A stretch of 64,000 bases of DNA from Albugo candida. Taxonomy: Eukaryota; Oomycota; Peronosporomycetes; Albuginales. The stretch spans positions 372,001 through 436,000 of the forward strand of contig JBDOQK010000016.1 in the NCBI GenBank assembly GCA_040437565.1. The letters run 5' to 3'. A program made the position numbers and the translations under genes. Shown one piece after another: positions 1-11,094 of this stretch; position 1 is the first letter of the stretch; each line of letters begins with the position of its first letter. A model generated the notes under the pieces. It did no database searches, was not told the DNA's origin, and saw nothing but the letters and a program-made list of their open reading frames with translations.

Positions 1-317
1 ATAAATAAAACATCAACACATTGCACAAGCACACAGAATGACCGTACCGATCGTAAATTTCCCGTTTTTTGGGGTCCGACAGGACATCATAAGCGTACTT
101 CATTCTGGTAAACTACAGTAGCATTCTTCATAATTTTCACACTGTCTCAGAATGAACTCACATCTTCTTGTATTTCGGGAGAGTTTCCACGTTTGTCCGG
201 ATGTAGTTGTAAGGCCTTTTTGCGATATGCTTTTTTGAGCAATTCGGGAGTGACATCCGGATCGACTCCCAGCAGATCGTAGAATACTGTCGAATTGATT
301 GTTTTCTTGGGCGCCAT
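1..317 (-). CDS. J-domain (DnaJ-type) co-chaperone, N-terminal part
   Basis: The start of a J-protein that runs off the left edge. Translation from the ATG at 317 gives MAPKKTINSTVFYDLLGVDP, followed by helix II and the diagnostic HPD tripeptide in LHPDKRG. A 49-nt intron (113-161, GTGAGT...TGTAG) follows; the next exon supplies KYAYDVLSDPKKREIYDRYG, the end of the J domain. A further splice site or the contig end lies after YDRYG, because the frame becomes unlike a J-protein. J domains stimulate Hsp70 ATPase through HPD. Client-binding parts are outside the window, so the class (A, B or C) cannot be told. The J domain starts at the very N-terminus, as in classes A/B and many class C proteins. 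Confidence 0.85.
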
Positions 318-1384
318 TATGCGAATGATCACGCGCGTACAATACTTCCAGTATCTCTTCCAAGTGAGATAAGAATAATGTACTCGCTGTGCATTCAGGT
401 GTGTAATTATGTACTATCCACTATTCTTGTCACCGATTGTGTACTACACTATTTAAGGGGGTAATTTCTAGCTACTACATTACTTCGTGCTTTACATCGC
501 AATATCACCAGGATCCTTACGATTATACAGATGAGCGAGCCTGTTTGCCCGAAGCGAAAGCGATTTAGTTTTTCTATTTTATTTGTGTAGGAATCTTATG
601 CTATTTCGATTGTTCTTCGGAATTTTATTGCGGTAATTACTTCTCTATCCCGAAATTAATGGATTATGGCGGAAGCGGACGACAAATGTAGCTAGCACCC
701 AGTGAGCACAACGAATGCTACATATGCTCCCCGCAAAAGGACCCTGTGTATTGATCCGACAAAAATGACGTTTGCGCTGAAATTAGTATAGACAACGTGA
801 TCGAAGTGAGTATACCCATCATTGTTCCCATAGAATCAGAGTTTGAATTGACTCATTGCTAAAATCACATTAGAGTGACTTTGAAAATGGCAAAAACTTT
901 TGCCCGAGTCAGATGGGACAATGCATCCGAAAATATCGGCTGCGACACCTTTTCAATAATTGACACTATTTTTCTGCTGACCCTTAGTGAGTCAATCTTC
1001 TTGTCTACTATATACACACTCTGCTTGAAACGCAATAGCAAATAAGTAATCATAGCAATACAATATCGTGCATCTTTGGCATGTACACGCGTGGTCCGCT
1101 TCAGACATCTACTTTATTTTGGTATACTCGATGACCCCTTCCTGGCAATATCCGCACCGTCAGCTCGGACAATGATGCTCCGATATCTCAATCTGTTGAC
1201 CAGATGATTGAATGACTATCAAGGTTGCCTTGAATGGGATCGTGGAGGAGTAAGTGTATCCGATAATGCCGAAGCTTTGTAAGTAAGGCAGTCACATAAT
1301 CAAGAGCTCTCCATGAAAATCATTAATGATGAAGAAGAAACTTGGAAAGAGCAAAAACAATAAACAACTCAGAAATCATTGTGA
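318..1384. other. Intergenic stretch without a supportable gene
   Basis: About 1 kb between the J-protein start and the H-protein stop. It contains only short open frames (the longest about 60 codons, near 865-1053 on the minus strand) with no family resemblance that I recognise and no convincing splice structure. It probably holds the promoter of the J-protein and the 3' end of gcvH. Confidence 0.5.
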
Positions 1385-2049
1385 TTAATGCTCTTCATTC
1401 TCGCAGTGTTCCTGATACGAACTTTCGTCCATAAGATCATCCAAATCTGCAGGATTATCGACCTATTGATTTCACATCGAGTTAGATTACGAATTATAAG
1501 CATCTTAGTTGCATACATTGATCTTGATAAACCAGCCCTTGCCCATAGCATCTTCATTCACTAAATGTGAATTCTCTGCCAATTGCTACACATCAACGCC
1601 CTTTAGTTATTATATAATTTTACTCCCCAGCAAGTAATTCACCTCGTTTATAGCCACAACTTTTCCTGTGACCGGTGTGAAGGTATCACTTGCAGTCTTT
1701 ACTGACTCGACTGCACCAAATACATCACTGTGTGAATGCGATTTGTGAGCGCAAAGCGGTGCATACAGTTTTATGTTCCTTACCCTTTCGAAAACGTTTC
1801 TCCAACAGATGGAAGCTCCACGTAAACCACATCACCCAAAGAGTTTTGGGCAAAATCGGTGATACCGATCGTCCCTACCTTTCCTTCGACCTTAATATAC
1901 TCGTGTTGTGGAGTGTAATACGTTGAGAAAAATGAATGGAAAGGAAGATTTCCAGTCGATACAAATTGTGCAATTTTTTTCACGTGTTGTCGATGACGCA
2001 ATACATTGTGCGGTAGCTTTGAAAAGCGGCAAATCGATGCCAACGACAT
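1385..2049 (-). CDS. gcvH: Glycine cleavage system H protein, mitochondrial
   Basis: Four-exon gene. Exon 1 starts at the ATG at 2049 with a basic, Ser/Phe-rich presequence ([20 protein letters not shown]), then the H-protein fold start [12 protein letters not shown] and [18 protein letters not shown]. The first intron splits the Gly codon after FSK (GTAAGG...CACAG) and restores [17 protein letters not shown]. The Lys in ESVKTASD is the conserved lipoylation site. Later exons give [20 protein letters not shown] and [20 protein letters not shown], the typical C-terminal helix. The H protein carries the aminomethyl group on lipoyl-lysine between the P, T and L proteins in the mitochondrial matrix. 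Length and motifs look complete and functional. Confidence 0.93.
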
Positions 2050-2341
2050 GAGCTTTTAAATTTCTGAGCGAGTTGATAGCGCCGCGATTCTCAATACAAG
2101 CCCCTCCCAACTACAATCACTTTTTTAATAAAGCTCCCTGCTTGCGCGCCGCAACTTCAAACTTCAATTTGCACCGTAATTCATTCCATCAAAATGACGA
2201 GCTTCTACGAGACTTTTGAGAGTTACCAATCCAAATCGCATAAACTAACTTGTAATATTACGCCTTTCTATCAAAGATCAAGCGATTCTCATGAATAATA
2301 CCCTTAAGAATTGTTTATCATACAATGTATTAGCACAAACG

Positions 2342-5300
2342 CTACACAGCCAAACATAACGCTCGATCTATATCAATACCATTGAGCCGACAGCAGCCGA
2401 TAACCCTTTCCGGAAGCTCTTCTTCTGTTTCTCCTTGTAGAACAAACGCGATATCAATCACCAAACTCGCAGTCTTATTCAAAAGCAAATGGATGCCACG
2501 ACGTGCGACATACGAAAATGTGTGAAGATCCACAACCATCTCAATATTCCCATCTTCGTACTGGTACAATCGGTGTTGTGGTCGCGTGAGTACAGGCGTG
2601 GCGTTATGGCTGTGCAATAACCGCTTTGCAACGCCACTGATGCCACAATCTTGTTCATTGGCAACTTGGGCAATCACTTTGAATCGATCGATTATAGCGG
2701 CATTCTTCTCGTTCGTTGCAGTCAAGAATCGCTGGAGAAGACACAAGTATCCGTCTGTGGGGTTTAGCATTTCGGAAAAGATTTTCTCAGGAATCCGCCA
2801 ATAAAGCACAAGATTATATCCCGGTCCGTCGGCATTGGCATCACCCCACATGGTCGGGCTGTAATGTGGAAGCTGGGCATTGATGATGAAAAGTCTGTCC
2901 GATTGGTCAGGAAGCTCAATATGTGTGAGTATTCGGTCGACTTTACGCTCCGTTCGGAATAAATCGGCTCCAATATATTCGAAGAGAGCTGTATCGGACG
3001 CCTATCAAAGAAATTAGACAAATCAAGAAGCTCCGGTTTGCATGAATCACCTCTTTTCGTCTTGACTTTTTGTAGTCTCGACTACGCACTTGGAAGGTTT
3101 GAGCATCCACAGGGAGGCAGCAATGTGATGAGACGGATAATGCATCGCGATGAAACATTGATGAGCCCAGTGGTATCCTCTGAGCACTTGAGCGAGCAGC
3201 TTCACAGTCCAGTCGAAAGCTACCGGTTGAGTCGATTTTCGAATGTTGTGGATTTGTGTGGCTTGGACCATGAAGGCAGCAGATTTCTTTATTTGGACAC
3301 GATTCCGATGACTTTTTAGAATTGGAAATATCCGAAACAATTCGTTGTTTGACATGGAAATGACGGTCAAAATCGTAGATTTGTTCTCGCATAGGGCCAT
3401 ATGAAGCCAATACGAAAAAGAGACTTGCAATGGCCGCAACCAGCAATTTCGACATCACATTCTCACTTGCAAAGCACTTTACAGCAATGATATTAACAAT
3501 GAATCCGACGATACAGCATTCCTTTTGACCAACGACACACACTTGGAATTTCCACCTCGTACGTCCTGTCGATGGCGGAAGACAATTGATACGCGGAAGA
3601 GAAAGAACAGGCTTGACGGCAGCATGATTTGGTCGCGGCGGCAATTCTTGCTCGACTGCCGATTTGCCTGAGGCCTCTTGATTAACAGCTGTGGATGTCA
3701 TCCCCATTCGATCGTCTTTCAAAATCTCAGTCGTGATACTCGGATCGATTTCGTGATCTTCCTTGGTCACAAAATCCTCTGCCTCCTGTAACTTTTGTCG
3801 ATACAGTTGTTGATGGGAGAGCACTGGTGCTACAGCTGCAAGGTCAATTCTTCATCTTCGTGACAGAAAAGTGTGCTTACTTGTAGCCTTGTTCTGCACA
3901 TGTTTTCGGTCAATCGCTTCTGACAGTGCATGTGTCCACCGTTCAAAGTCGTTTTCATTATCAGCGCACAGCTACAGCGACGATCCATCAAATTGGCCCG
4001 GCAGGAAAATAAGCAGCATCTTGCTCACCTTGTACTGGACGCCACGTTTGGAGCCAATCCCGTCCAAAGAGACACTGGAAACTTGAAAAAAGTATTGCGT
4101 TGGTGCATTTCTGGCGAGCGATTTTTCAAACAGCAGAGAAGCACTCTCCAAATTGAGGTCGATCTCGCCACGAAACCACGGATGTGTCTTGTTCATGTAC
4201 AGCAAAGTCTGCGGCTTGTCATTCCACCTGGTTTCAATGTAGTGTTCACCCGAGCTGGAGGTGTTGGAAACGGTCGTGCCGCCCGACTCATTCGAAGGGA
4301 CAGGAATTGCATGGGTAGAGCCCATTTCCGTCTCAATATTCAAATTCTCATCTTTTGCCCCCGGTATCGTACTTTCACCATGAGTCAAGCCAGCTTCTGG
4401 TTGCGTGGTAACGAGACCCGGAGCTTGATCTACCTGACGATCAGGCGGCATTCCCAGTTCCACATCATCCATTTGCACGACATTACCATTCGGAGAAGCT
4501 TCCATGTAATTTGCTGGATTATATCGATAATACGAAAGCACTCCAATCTGACGATCCAACACAAACCAGCGCCGATGCCAAGATCTCTTCGACCACTTTC
4601 CGTCGCTTATTTTGTGCAAATATCCACACACGTAATATCTACTAGATCGAGAGTCTGATGAGAAGAACCCACCAGCCATGAGGGAAGCCGAAACAGAATC
4701 AAGCTCTGGTGCTGAAGGTCGACCGGAGAAGGTTGTGATCGGAGATGAAACAGTCTGATGTTTTCCGCCATGAAGTATACTTCGTCCAACATTGCCGACA
4801 CGAGAAATTCCACCATTAACAGCCTTACCAAAACGCCCCATATTTGGTGCATGCCGTTTACCTCGCCGTCGACCATTATGTCCTGTTGGAGTTTTTACTA
4901 CACCAGAAGCAAGTTTTGAAGATTGCGGATGAGCATCCTGAGGAACGTCCATAGAGTGTACTCTTCCTCTATTTTCGTTGACAAACTTTCGTTGATGGAT
5001 CACTGGATTGCTCTTGACGCTGAGCGGGTCATTCATCTGCTGAATTTTACTACTCTCCAAGCATTCGTCAAAATCGGAAATTTGATCAGAGTCATAAAGC
5101 TCATCGGAATCCTCGCCGCTGTCTTCTCCACTAACAAAGTCAAAGCTTGCAAAGCGAGTGGAATGCCCCTCACGACACGTCGGGCTATGATCGAGTCGAC
5201 CATCATGAGTTTCCGGGTGAATTATGTCTTCGTCTGTTTGCGAAGCTGGAGGAAGATGTCGGGCGATAAACTAGAGCGAGTATCTCAGCTAGCTCTCGAG

Positions 5301-6084
5301 CACAAAATGTCAATACAAACTTACGTTCATGGTGGAGGGGTAGCGATGGATCCACTCGATGAATTGCGATTTTGCCAAATGTCTTGAGTTTGTTAGAGAG
5401 CATTCTTCAAATACATTATAAAGTTGCTTGAAGGTGCACGTATTAGCAACCTGTCGAGCGATTTTCATACAGTTTACCTTTGGAACATTATCAATTTGGC
5501 CTAGATACTCAAGAAGGGCCATGAAGTCGCTTTTCCAAATAGTGGGATCCTCATGTCTGTAAGAAGAATGTAAAGGAGATTGGCCGGACAACATTGGCAG
5601 CACTGACCGCTCGGCACCTTCCATGATATTGAACATTGTGAAGAGATAATGCAATCGATCTTCCGTGCTTCCTCTATAGTGAATTGTGCATTTTATATGA
5701 CTTTTGATCGAAGATTTTATCACTTACTCGAGAGACAACAACAGACGACATATGAAGGCCTCACGTGATATGAAGTCGCCATTGCTTTCTTCAAGCCAAT
5801 GCATTGCGTGTTCTATCGATTCTTTGTCACAGATAGCTCTTTTTGGAAATGAACGAGTACCTCCCAAAAGATTTCGAAGCAATTTGGAAGCGATCACATG
5901 CGATTTCATCGCAATGAGCTGCTGTTTGTCATTTTCGACCGCAACGCCCTTTAACGTAAACGTAAGAGATTTGTTATAGAAGCAGCGTTTGTATCGCTTT
6001 ATATGACCTTAAATGTGAGCCAGGCAACTGTAAATTCTGCAGGGTCGACTGGCGATAAGACGACGTTTAAGTATCAATTTGCAT
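2342..6084 (-). CDS. PH-domain protein with C-terminal EDR2/DUF1336 domain
   Basis: A large multi-exon gene. The N-terminal part (5060-5980) is helical, unassigned and ends in an Asp/Glu/Ser-rich linker. A PH domain follows: CGYLHKISDGKWSKRSWHRR, WFVLDRQIGVLSYYRY, then, after a loop of about 100 residues, YFFQVSSVSL and LCADNENDFERWTHALSEAI. The next exon carries two hydrophobic stretches (CIVGFIVNIIAVKCF, KLLVAAIASLFFVLASY) that may be membrane segments. The C-terminus is the EDR2-C domain: AQTFQVRSRDY, FEYIGADLFRTER, DGPGYNLVLYWRIPE and IDRFKVIAQVANEQDCGISG. In plants, PH-START-EDR2 proteins are lipid-binding regulators; here I see no clear START domain. The 5' end is uncertain: a likely start (MQIDT, 6084) and the following AEFTVAWLTFK lie in different frames, suggesting two small indels or a missed splice. 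Function in the oomycete is inferred only. Confidence 0.75.
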
Positions 6085-6518
6085 AGCAACTAAAGTGACG
6101 TCTGCCGACGTACAGACTCGAAATGGCTGATGATAGAGTGATATTGAACCTCCCATAACTCCAATGTGATCAGATCGCAAGTTATGCAATTCGAAAACTA
6201 TTTTTCGGTGTATTCAATTCAACTTTTTAGTTTTCACGATTTTTGGCGTTTCGTGACAAGAATTCATGAATCTATGGATTTAGGTAAGTAGACTCCCTGA
6301 AAATAGATATTACGAAAAAGTAGTATCTACCCCTGAGGACTGATTGCGGAGGGTAGAGTGATAAAGAAGTTGACGGGCAACGGCATTGCCAATTATCTCC
6401 GAAATTAAAGGGTACCTCTTCATATGCGCTAACATACAGATCGCTAGCGAGAAGATTTTTTTTAGGCTGAGATCGAATGTTTCTATGAAAAAGACTTGGA
6501 ATGTATGTTCGTGAACGT
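6085..6518. other. Short intergenic stretch, nothing recognised
   Basis: Between the PH/EDR2-C gene start and the RRP43 stop. An open frame of about 100 codons on the minus strand overlaps the RRP43 3' end but shows no family features; it is most likely a chance reading. Confidence 0.4.
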
Positions 6519-7616
6519 CTAGCTATTGTGAGTAATGCCGTCTTGAGCGAGGGACTCGAGTAGCTGCTTTGCAACCTCATTGGTCCTAATCTTAGCTTTT
6601 TCCAGACATTGTTTTAGGATATAGGGTGATAGTAGCGTTCCACCGGGTTTGTATACGCCACAGAGCTGCAAGTATAAGTGATATCAACAAAGGAGACTTG
6701 AGAAAAGAAGACATCTTACCTGATTATCTGTGGTATGAATGATGTTGAAGGTGGAAGATGCTAGACCTTCTTCCTCACTGCTTGGGTCAATGAGAACTTG
6801 ATCATTTACAATGGCGAATGAAGTAGCACACAAAAGATGCTGCATTCTGAGTGGTCGGGATTCTTCATCTACCTCCAAGTCTCAATAAATCTCAAGTCAA
6901 ATTTCTACTTGTAGCGTACCTGGATCAATCTCAACTTTGTGGTCCACCTCAGATACCAGCGTTGCTGGTAATCGCAAGGTTTGAAGTGCTGCCATGATAG
7001 ACAACAGCGATACTTCTAAAATATTTCCATCGTAATCGACGCAATATACGTCAATCATCACATTCCACGCTGATTTTCCCTCTTCGATGCACAGTTGAGT
7101 GAGATCGATCATGCGAGTTCTGTGCCAAATAGTGAGCCTTCTAGTACACACAACTGATGCTGTGTTGCTTACCGTCGAATAATTCGAGAAATATGACTAC
7201 TGACGGCATTCGCTTCCTCACATGCACGTCCAACGTTATATCGAGTCGAGCAAAGTGGTGTCAAATGAATTTGGACAGCTACAATCGCAGTACTCTGAAA
7301 ATATGAACAGAAGAAAGTATCAATGCATTCATTTGGTAATACCTATATCTCCTTGCTCTTGAGTATCAATAGTGGGCGTCCCCACCGCCAGTCGTATGCC
7401 AGTAATGACCGAGGTGTTCTCGAGCTTCACTAAACTTGAGCTATTGCAGCTACTAATGACATTTCTTTGCAAGTGTAGCGTCCGACAGGAGTTAAAGCTA
7501 CGTGCGTCAGTTCGTATCTTATTATCGAGGCACTTTGTGATGTATTCCTCGACGAATAACTTGCGATACACAGACGGAGCAAAATTGACCGCGATCGTAT
7601 TTGTTGGTGTCGTCAT
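6519..7616 (-). CDS. RRP43: Exosome complex subunit RRP43 (EXOSC8-like)
   Basis: An RNase PH-fold ring subunit of the RNA exosome (3'-5' RNA processing and decay, nucleus and cytoplasm). The ATG at 7616 gives MTTPTNTIAVNFAPSVYRKL, then RTDARSFNSCRTLHLQ, SLVKLENTSVITGIRLAVGT, and in later exons TPLCSTRYNVGRACEEANAV, VYCVDYDGNILEVSLLS, ATSFAIVNDQVLIDPSSEEE and LCGVYKPGG near the end. Order and spacing match EXOSC8/RRP43 best; the RNase PH catalytic residues are normally lost in this subunit, which is structural. There are at least three short introns. The first junction (after QGDI) does not keep frame with the best GT-AG pair, so one base may be wrong there. It is divergently transcribed from the Tat-like gene with only 74 bp between the two ATGs. 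Confidence 0.88.
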
Positions 7617-7690
7617 GTCTAGCAAATAGTGTTGCGTACACCAGACGGAAGCTGAATTGGCGTGTTTTCCTTAATTCCGTCCTGTCATCG
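7617..7690. promoter_or_regulatory. Bidirectional promoter between RRP43 and the Tat-like gene
   Basis: The two start codons point away from each other and are separated by only 74 bp, so the regulatory sequences must be shared or lie within transcribed sequence. No specific binding motif is identified. The stretch is open in the Tat frame but has no ATG; its conceptual translation is basic and non-acidic, so a presequence supplied by an upstream exon or a non-ATG start cannot be excluded. Confidence 0.45.
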
Positions 7691-8505
7691 ATGGTGAGCT
7701 GGGGAGAACTTATTTTAACGCTCACTGCGGCGAGCTATGTAATAGGAAGAAAAGAGCTTCCAAAAATTGGTAATATCGCTGGTATGTACACTGGTAGAGC
7801 TGTTGGAGCAATCATTCGCGCGAAAAAAGAGTTTTTTGATGCAACAAAAGATAGCAAAGTCGTTCAGGTAGCTGATGCTGTCACAATCTCTTCGCTAATG
7901 TACGATGACTTGAATTTTTATATCAATGTAGATGCAGCGAGAATTGCAAAAGGGTATCGACGAACTGAATGATATTAGACGTGAGTTGGCGAGTGTGGGA
8001 AGCATCAAGAGACCTTATCAGCCAGAAGGTAGCTTGAACAAGGCCGGGACCGACCAAAAGGATATTCAGTCAGGACCAGAAGCAACAAATAAAAATGCGG
8101 TGGCTTCCTCGGGGATGTATCAAAAGAATATATCAAGACCAGATCATTCAACATCCGCATCATGGGGATCGAGTTTATCGCTAGCATCCAGTCACTTGCT
8201 CGAATCTTCTGATGCTTCTCATTTTGAAAACGACGCTGCTGCTTTGGCAATTGCAGAAATGAAGCTTTCACGTCGCGATAATACGTATACAACACGGATA
8301 GGTGCGTTGAGATTATGTCATTTGATCACCAATCATTAAATCACTCACTATAGAAAGCTTGGAAGGAGGCGCAGACTACGTATCGGCATCTATTGTTGAT
8401 AGCTTATTAATCAAACCCTTATGCGAAAGTGGTGATGAGAAAAAGTCACATAAAGGCTGTAGCTTGCAAGTTCTTGATGAAGTAGACGCCAAAAAAGTTG
8501 AATAG
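7691..8505 (+). CDS. TatA/TatB-like (Sec-independent translocase) protein
   Basis: Three exons (7691-7867, 7932-8301, 8354-8505; introns of 64 and 52 nt with GT-AG ends) give 232 residues. The N-terminus has the TatA/B layout: a membrane helix starting MVSWGELILTLTAASYVIG with the conserved polar Glu, a hinge RKELPKIGNIAG matching the family hinge (FGPxKLPELGRxxG), then an amphipathic helix (GRAVGAIIRAKKEF). Splicing at CAG/ATG joins KVVQ to MQRELQKGIDELNDIRREL, a charged helix typical of TatB-like tails. The remaining C-terminus is polar and unassigned. Tat translocates folded proteins with TatC. Oomycete mitochondrial DNAs are known to encode TatC (ymf16), so a mitochondrial partner role is the natural inference. 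No classical presequence is visible at this ATG. The usual F-G-P of the hinge is I-G-R here. Confidence 0.72.
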
Positions 8506-8784
8506 CACAATTCATCCATAAACCGATAATTGATTGTATGCGTATACTGGCGCCTCGCTATTGGTGCTGCTACTAATCAGTAAACAGCAGATCAGCTAAT
8601 TCAACGACTATCCGACGCACGATAGCGGAATAGTGCATTCGTGGGGAGTAGATCATTCTCCGATTATAATTTCTATCAATTGATACTGTCTAAAGCATTG
8701 CAGAATTGATCTTGCACGAAGTCGGCATCCACGGGTGTCAAAACGCTCTGTGTTTGCCTCATCTGTTAAGCATATACTGAAAAG

Positions 8785-9372
8785 TTACTTCAATGTTTTC
8801 TTTTTTTTATTCCTGTAAAAATCGCCTTTCCTATCATGGTAGTAATACACAAAAACCACGGCATCCTTCCAAGATACTAATGGAAGCCTTATTGAAGTTC
8901 TAAGCTTATGGTCAAATGAATGGGAGTTTACGGCCCTACGGCTGGCTAGAAAGTATGCGGTCATTTCTGCGTGCGACCACTCGATCGTGCTGCTACACAA
9001 GACAAAGTGACAGCTGAGAATGTTGCGGCTTTCACTCTTGGAAGCTGTGACGACGTCGCGGTTTAAAGGATCTATGAAATGGTCCTCAAACATCGAGTTG
9101 TCTCGTAGGACTAAATACAACGGAGACCTCTTTCCATCTTTTGCTGAAAAATGCGTCTGCATTTTGATGTCAACGTTTTGCGCACTGGTTTTGAGTCCTT
9201 CGTGCAGCCGGAAAAACGCTCTGGAATTTGGTAGAGTAATGAACTTACTGATTCGATTCTCGCCTTGAGAGCGCAATGAGAATATAGCTGTATGGAAACG
9301 CTTTAGTTGAAGTAAATGAAGCAATGAGCTGTTTCGAATCAGATTCTCTGCGCTAGCTTCAGAAAAACTCAT
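8785..9372 (-). CDS. Hypothetical protein, 195 aa
   Basis: A single uninterrupted frame from an ATG at 9372. The protein begins MSFSEASAENLIRNSSLLHL and ends in a lysine run (NKKKKTLK). No signal peptide, membrane helix or domain that I recognise. It lies between the Tat-like gene and the decayed region. The frame could be one exon of a longer gene, or a remnant, since nearby sequence is largely non-coding. Confidence 0.4.
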   Translation of the reverse strand: MSFSEASAENLIRNSSLLHLLQLKRFHTAIFSLRSQGENRISKFITLPNSRAFFRLHEGLKTSAQNVDIKMQTHFSAKDGKRSPLYLVLRDNSMFEDHFIDPLNRDVVTASKSESRNILSCHFVLCSSTIEWSHAEMTAYFLASRRAVNSHSFDHKLRTSIRLPLVSWKDAVVFVYYYHDRKGDFYRNKKKKTLK

Positions 9373-9639
9373 TAGTAACGCGAGTTTCGTCTCATGTCAT
9401 TATTTACGAAAAGTATTCTGTGATGATCTCGACAAGAGCAGCATTCATGCATTAGACACCGGAATGAGCTAGTACTCTCTCATTGCAAAAGAACAAGGGA
9501 AAAGGTGCTATGCACAAACGTTCTAGCCATAAAAGACAGTGACCAGTGATTCTGCGAAGCAAAACTTAAAGACGCAAGTTCAAATGACTCCCGGACTTTT
9601 ATAAAATAATGCTGAAGACTTTTCCGCGATTTACAATGC

Positions 9640-11094
9640 AATCGAACTCATTGCTCCATTGCATTCAGACGATCGTCTCGCAATCTTTTTTGCAAGTTTG
9701 AAAGAAAACATAGCGCTCCTTCTACTGTGTGTCTTCTTTTAACATTATCGCTATGCATCCTCATTTGTAATTGTTGTAGCAATAAATCGCTGGGATACGC
9801 AATCAGTTGACCAAATTGATACATATCATGACAAGATCGATACACATGCCCATAATCAGAACTCTTCAAGGGGTCGAGTACTCGAGAATTTAATAAATCA
9901 TCAGGCATCCGATCACCATCACGTCTAGCGTTTTCAAAATCAGCCAGAATGTAGGAATCGTCTCCCACACACAAAATATCGGCCAGCGGATTTCTCAATG
10001 AACTGTACATGCAAACCAACAAGAGCATGAGCGATACAAATAAACGCAGGAATCAGCTCCAAACCATTGCTCGGTAGCTTTCTAAGACCCACTGGCTGCA
10101 ATCTGTACGTTCGTTTCATTCTATTGTAGTGGCAACGAACGGTGCATTGAATTTAGTTCCGCCTTATTGCTTCATAAATTGGCATTACTGCCGCAAAATC
10201 GTATTTGTCTTGTCTGAGTTGTTTCAATAAGTAATCTTCGTAAAGTGTAAGACTTCCATTGTTTCCCGGCATTTTCTTGTACAATGGCAAAAATCAGCGT
10301 GTTGATAGAGGTGGATAGTGGTTGAGAATCCGACATGATCGATGATACAACACATCGAATGCGCTGCCTTAAAAATGTCAAAATTGAGCACTTGTGATAT
10401 TGGATAGATGTTTAACGAACGATCTATGACAAGAAATTGCACCCATGAATTGGCCGTGGCATATGCATTTAGAAACGGCATCTATTCAAACAGAGACAAG
10501 TGCATTTTTGCCATTTTTGCAACCACTTCCATCTTGGCTAGGTCTAATTCACTCGTAGATCCTTTTTCTTTTCCTTTCACCACCAAAACATTGTCCAGCG
10601 ATAGTAAAAATTCTGCTTCTGCTCGGTTTGGATGTTGCATCATAATGTTTTTATTTGTATACTTTCTGCCAGCTTGGAAACATTTCGAGGATAAGTGCCG
10701 TATCGGATTTCGAATCAGCATATCCCACCATTTAATATTTGCGCCTTCAGCGTCAGAAACGTAAAAAGTCGTATTGAAGCACATTCAAATACACTTGGTG
10801 TGATAACTCCGTCTTTAGAATGCTCGAAAAACTCCGGCCACTCATTAATCAATGTATTATCACTGGCCGGATATCTCATAGGTACGGGGGTCGAACAAAC
10901 GCTCCCAGTTTTTCAGACGTAGTGAGAGCACTCATGTCTACATACCGCGATTTCTGCGCATTTATGCATTTTTATCTACAGGTACTCTTTGTAATTTTCA
11001 AGCATTTACTGGCAACTAAACCAGTACATGGATTACCTTCGATTTTGGTACATTCTGATCGAAAAAGTCCTGCGACTCGTAAGCCGGGTCCATG
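9640..11094 (-). pseudogene. Crinkler-type (CRN) kinase-like effector remnant, broken
   Basis: Scattered frames on the minus strand match, in order, the C-terminal region common to oomycete Crinkler proteins: DAEGANIKWWDML, HPNRAEAEFLLSLDNVLVVK with GKEKGSTSELDLAK, then NAYATANSWVQFLVID, and a kinase-like C-lobe (DDSYILADFENARRDGDRMP, DMYQFGQLIAYP). CRN proteins are host-directed effectors with an N-terminal LFLAK-type translocation region; none is seen here. The element is clearly broken (several interruptions), and is read as a fossil. The assignment rests on motif resemblance only; a diverged non-effector kinase is the alternative. Confidence 0.5.

Noticed and set aside
2943-3824. A 293-codon frame as a complete gene
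   Set aside because: It is the middle exon of the PH/EDR2-C gene plus read-through of the following intron.
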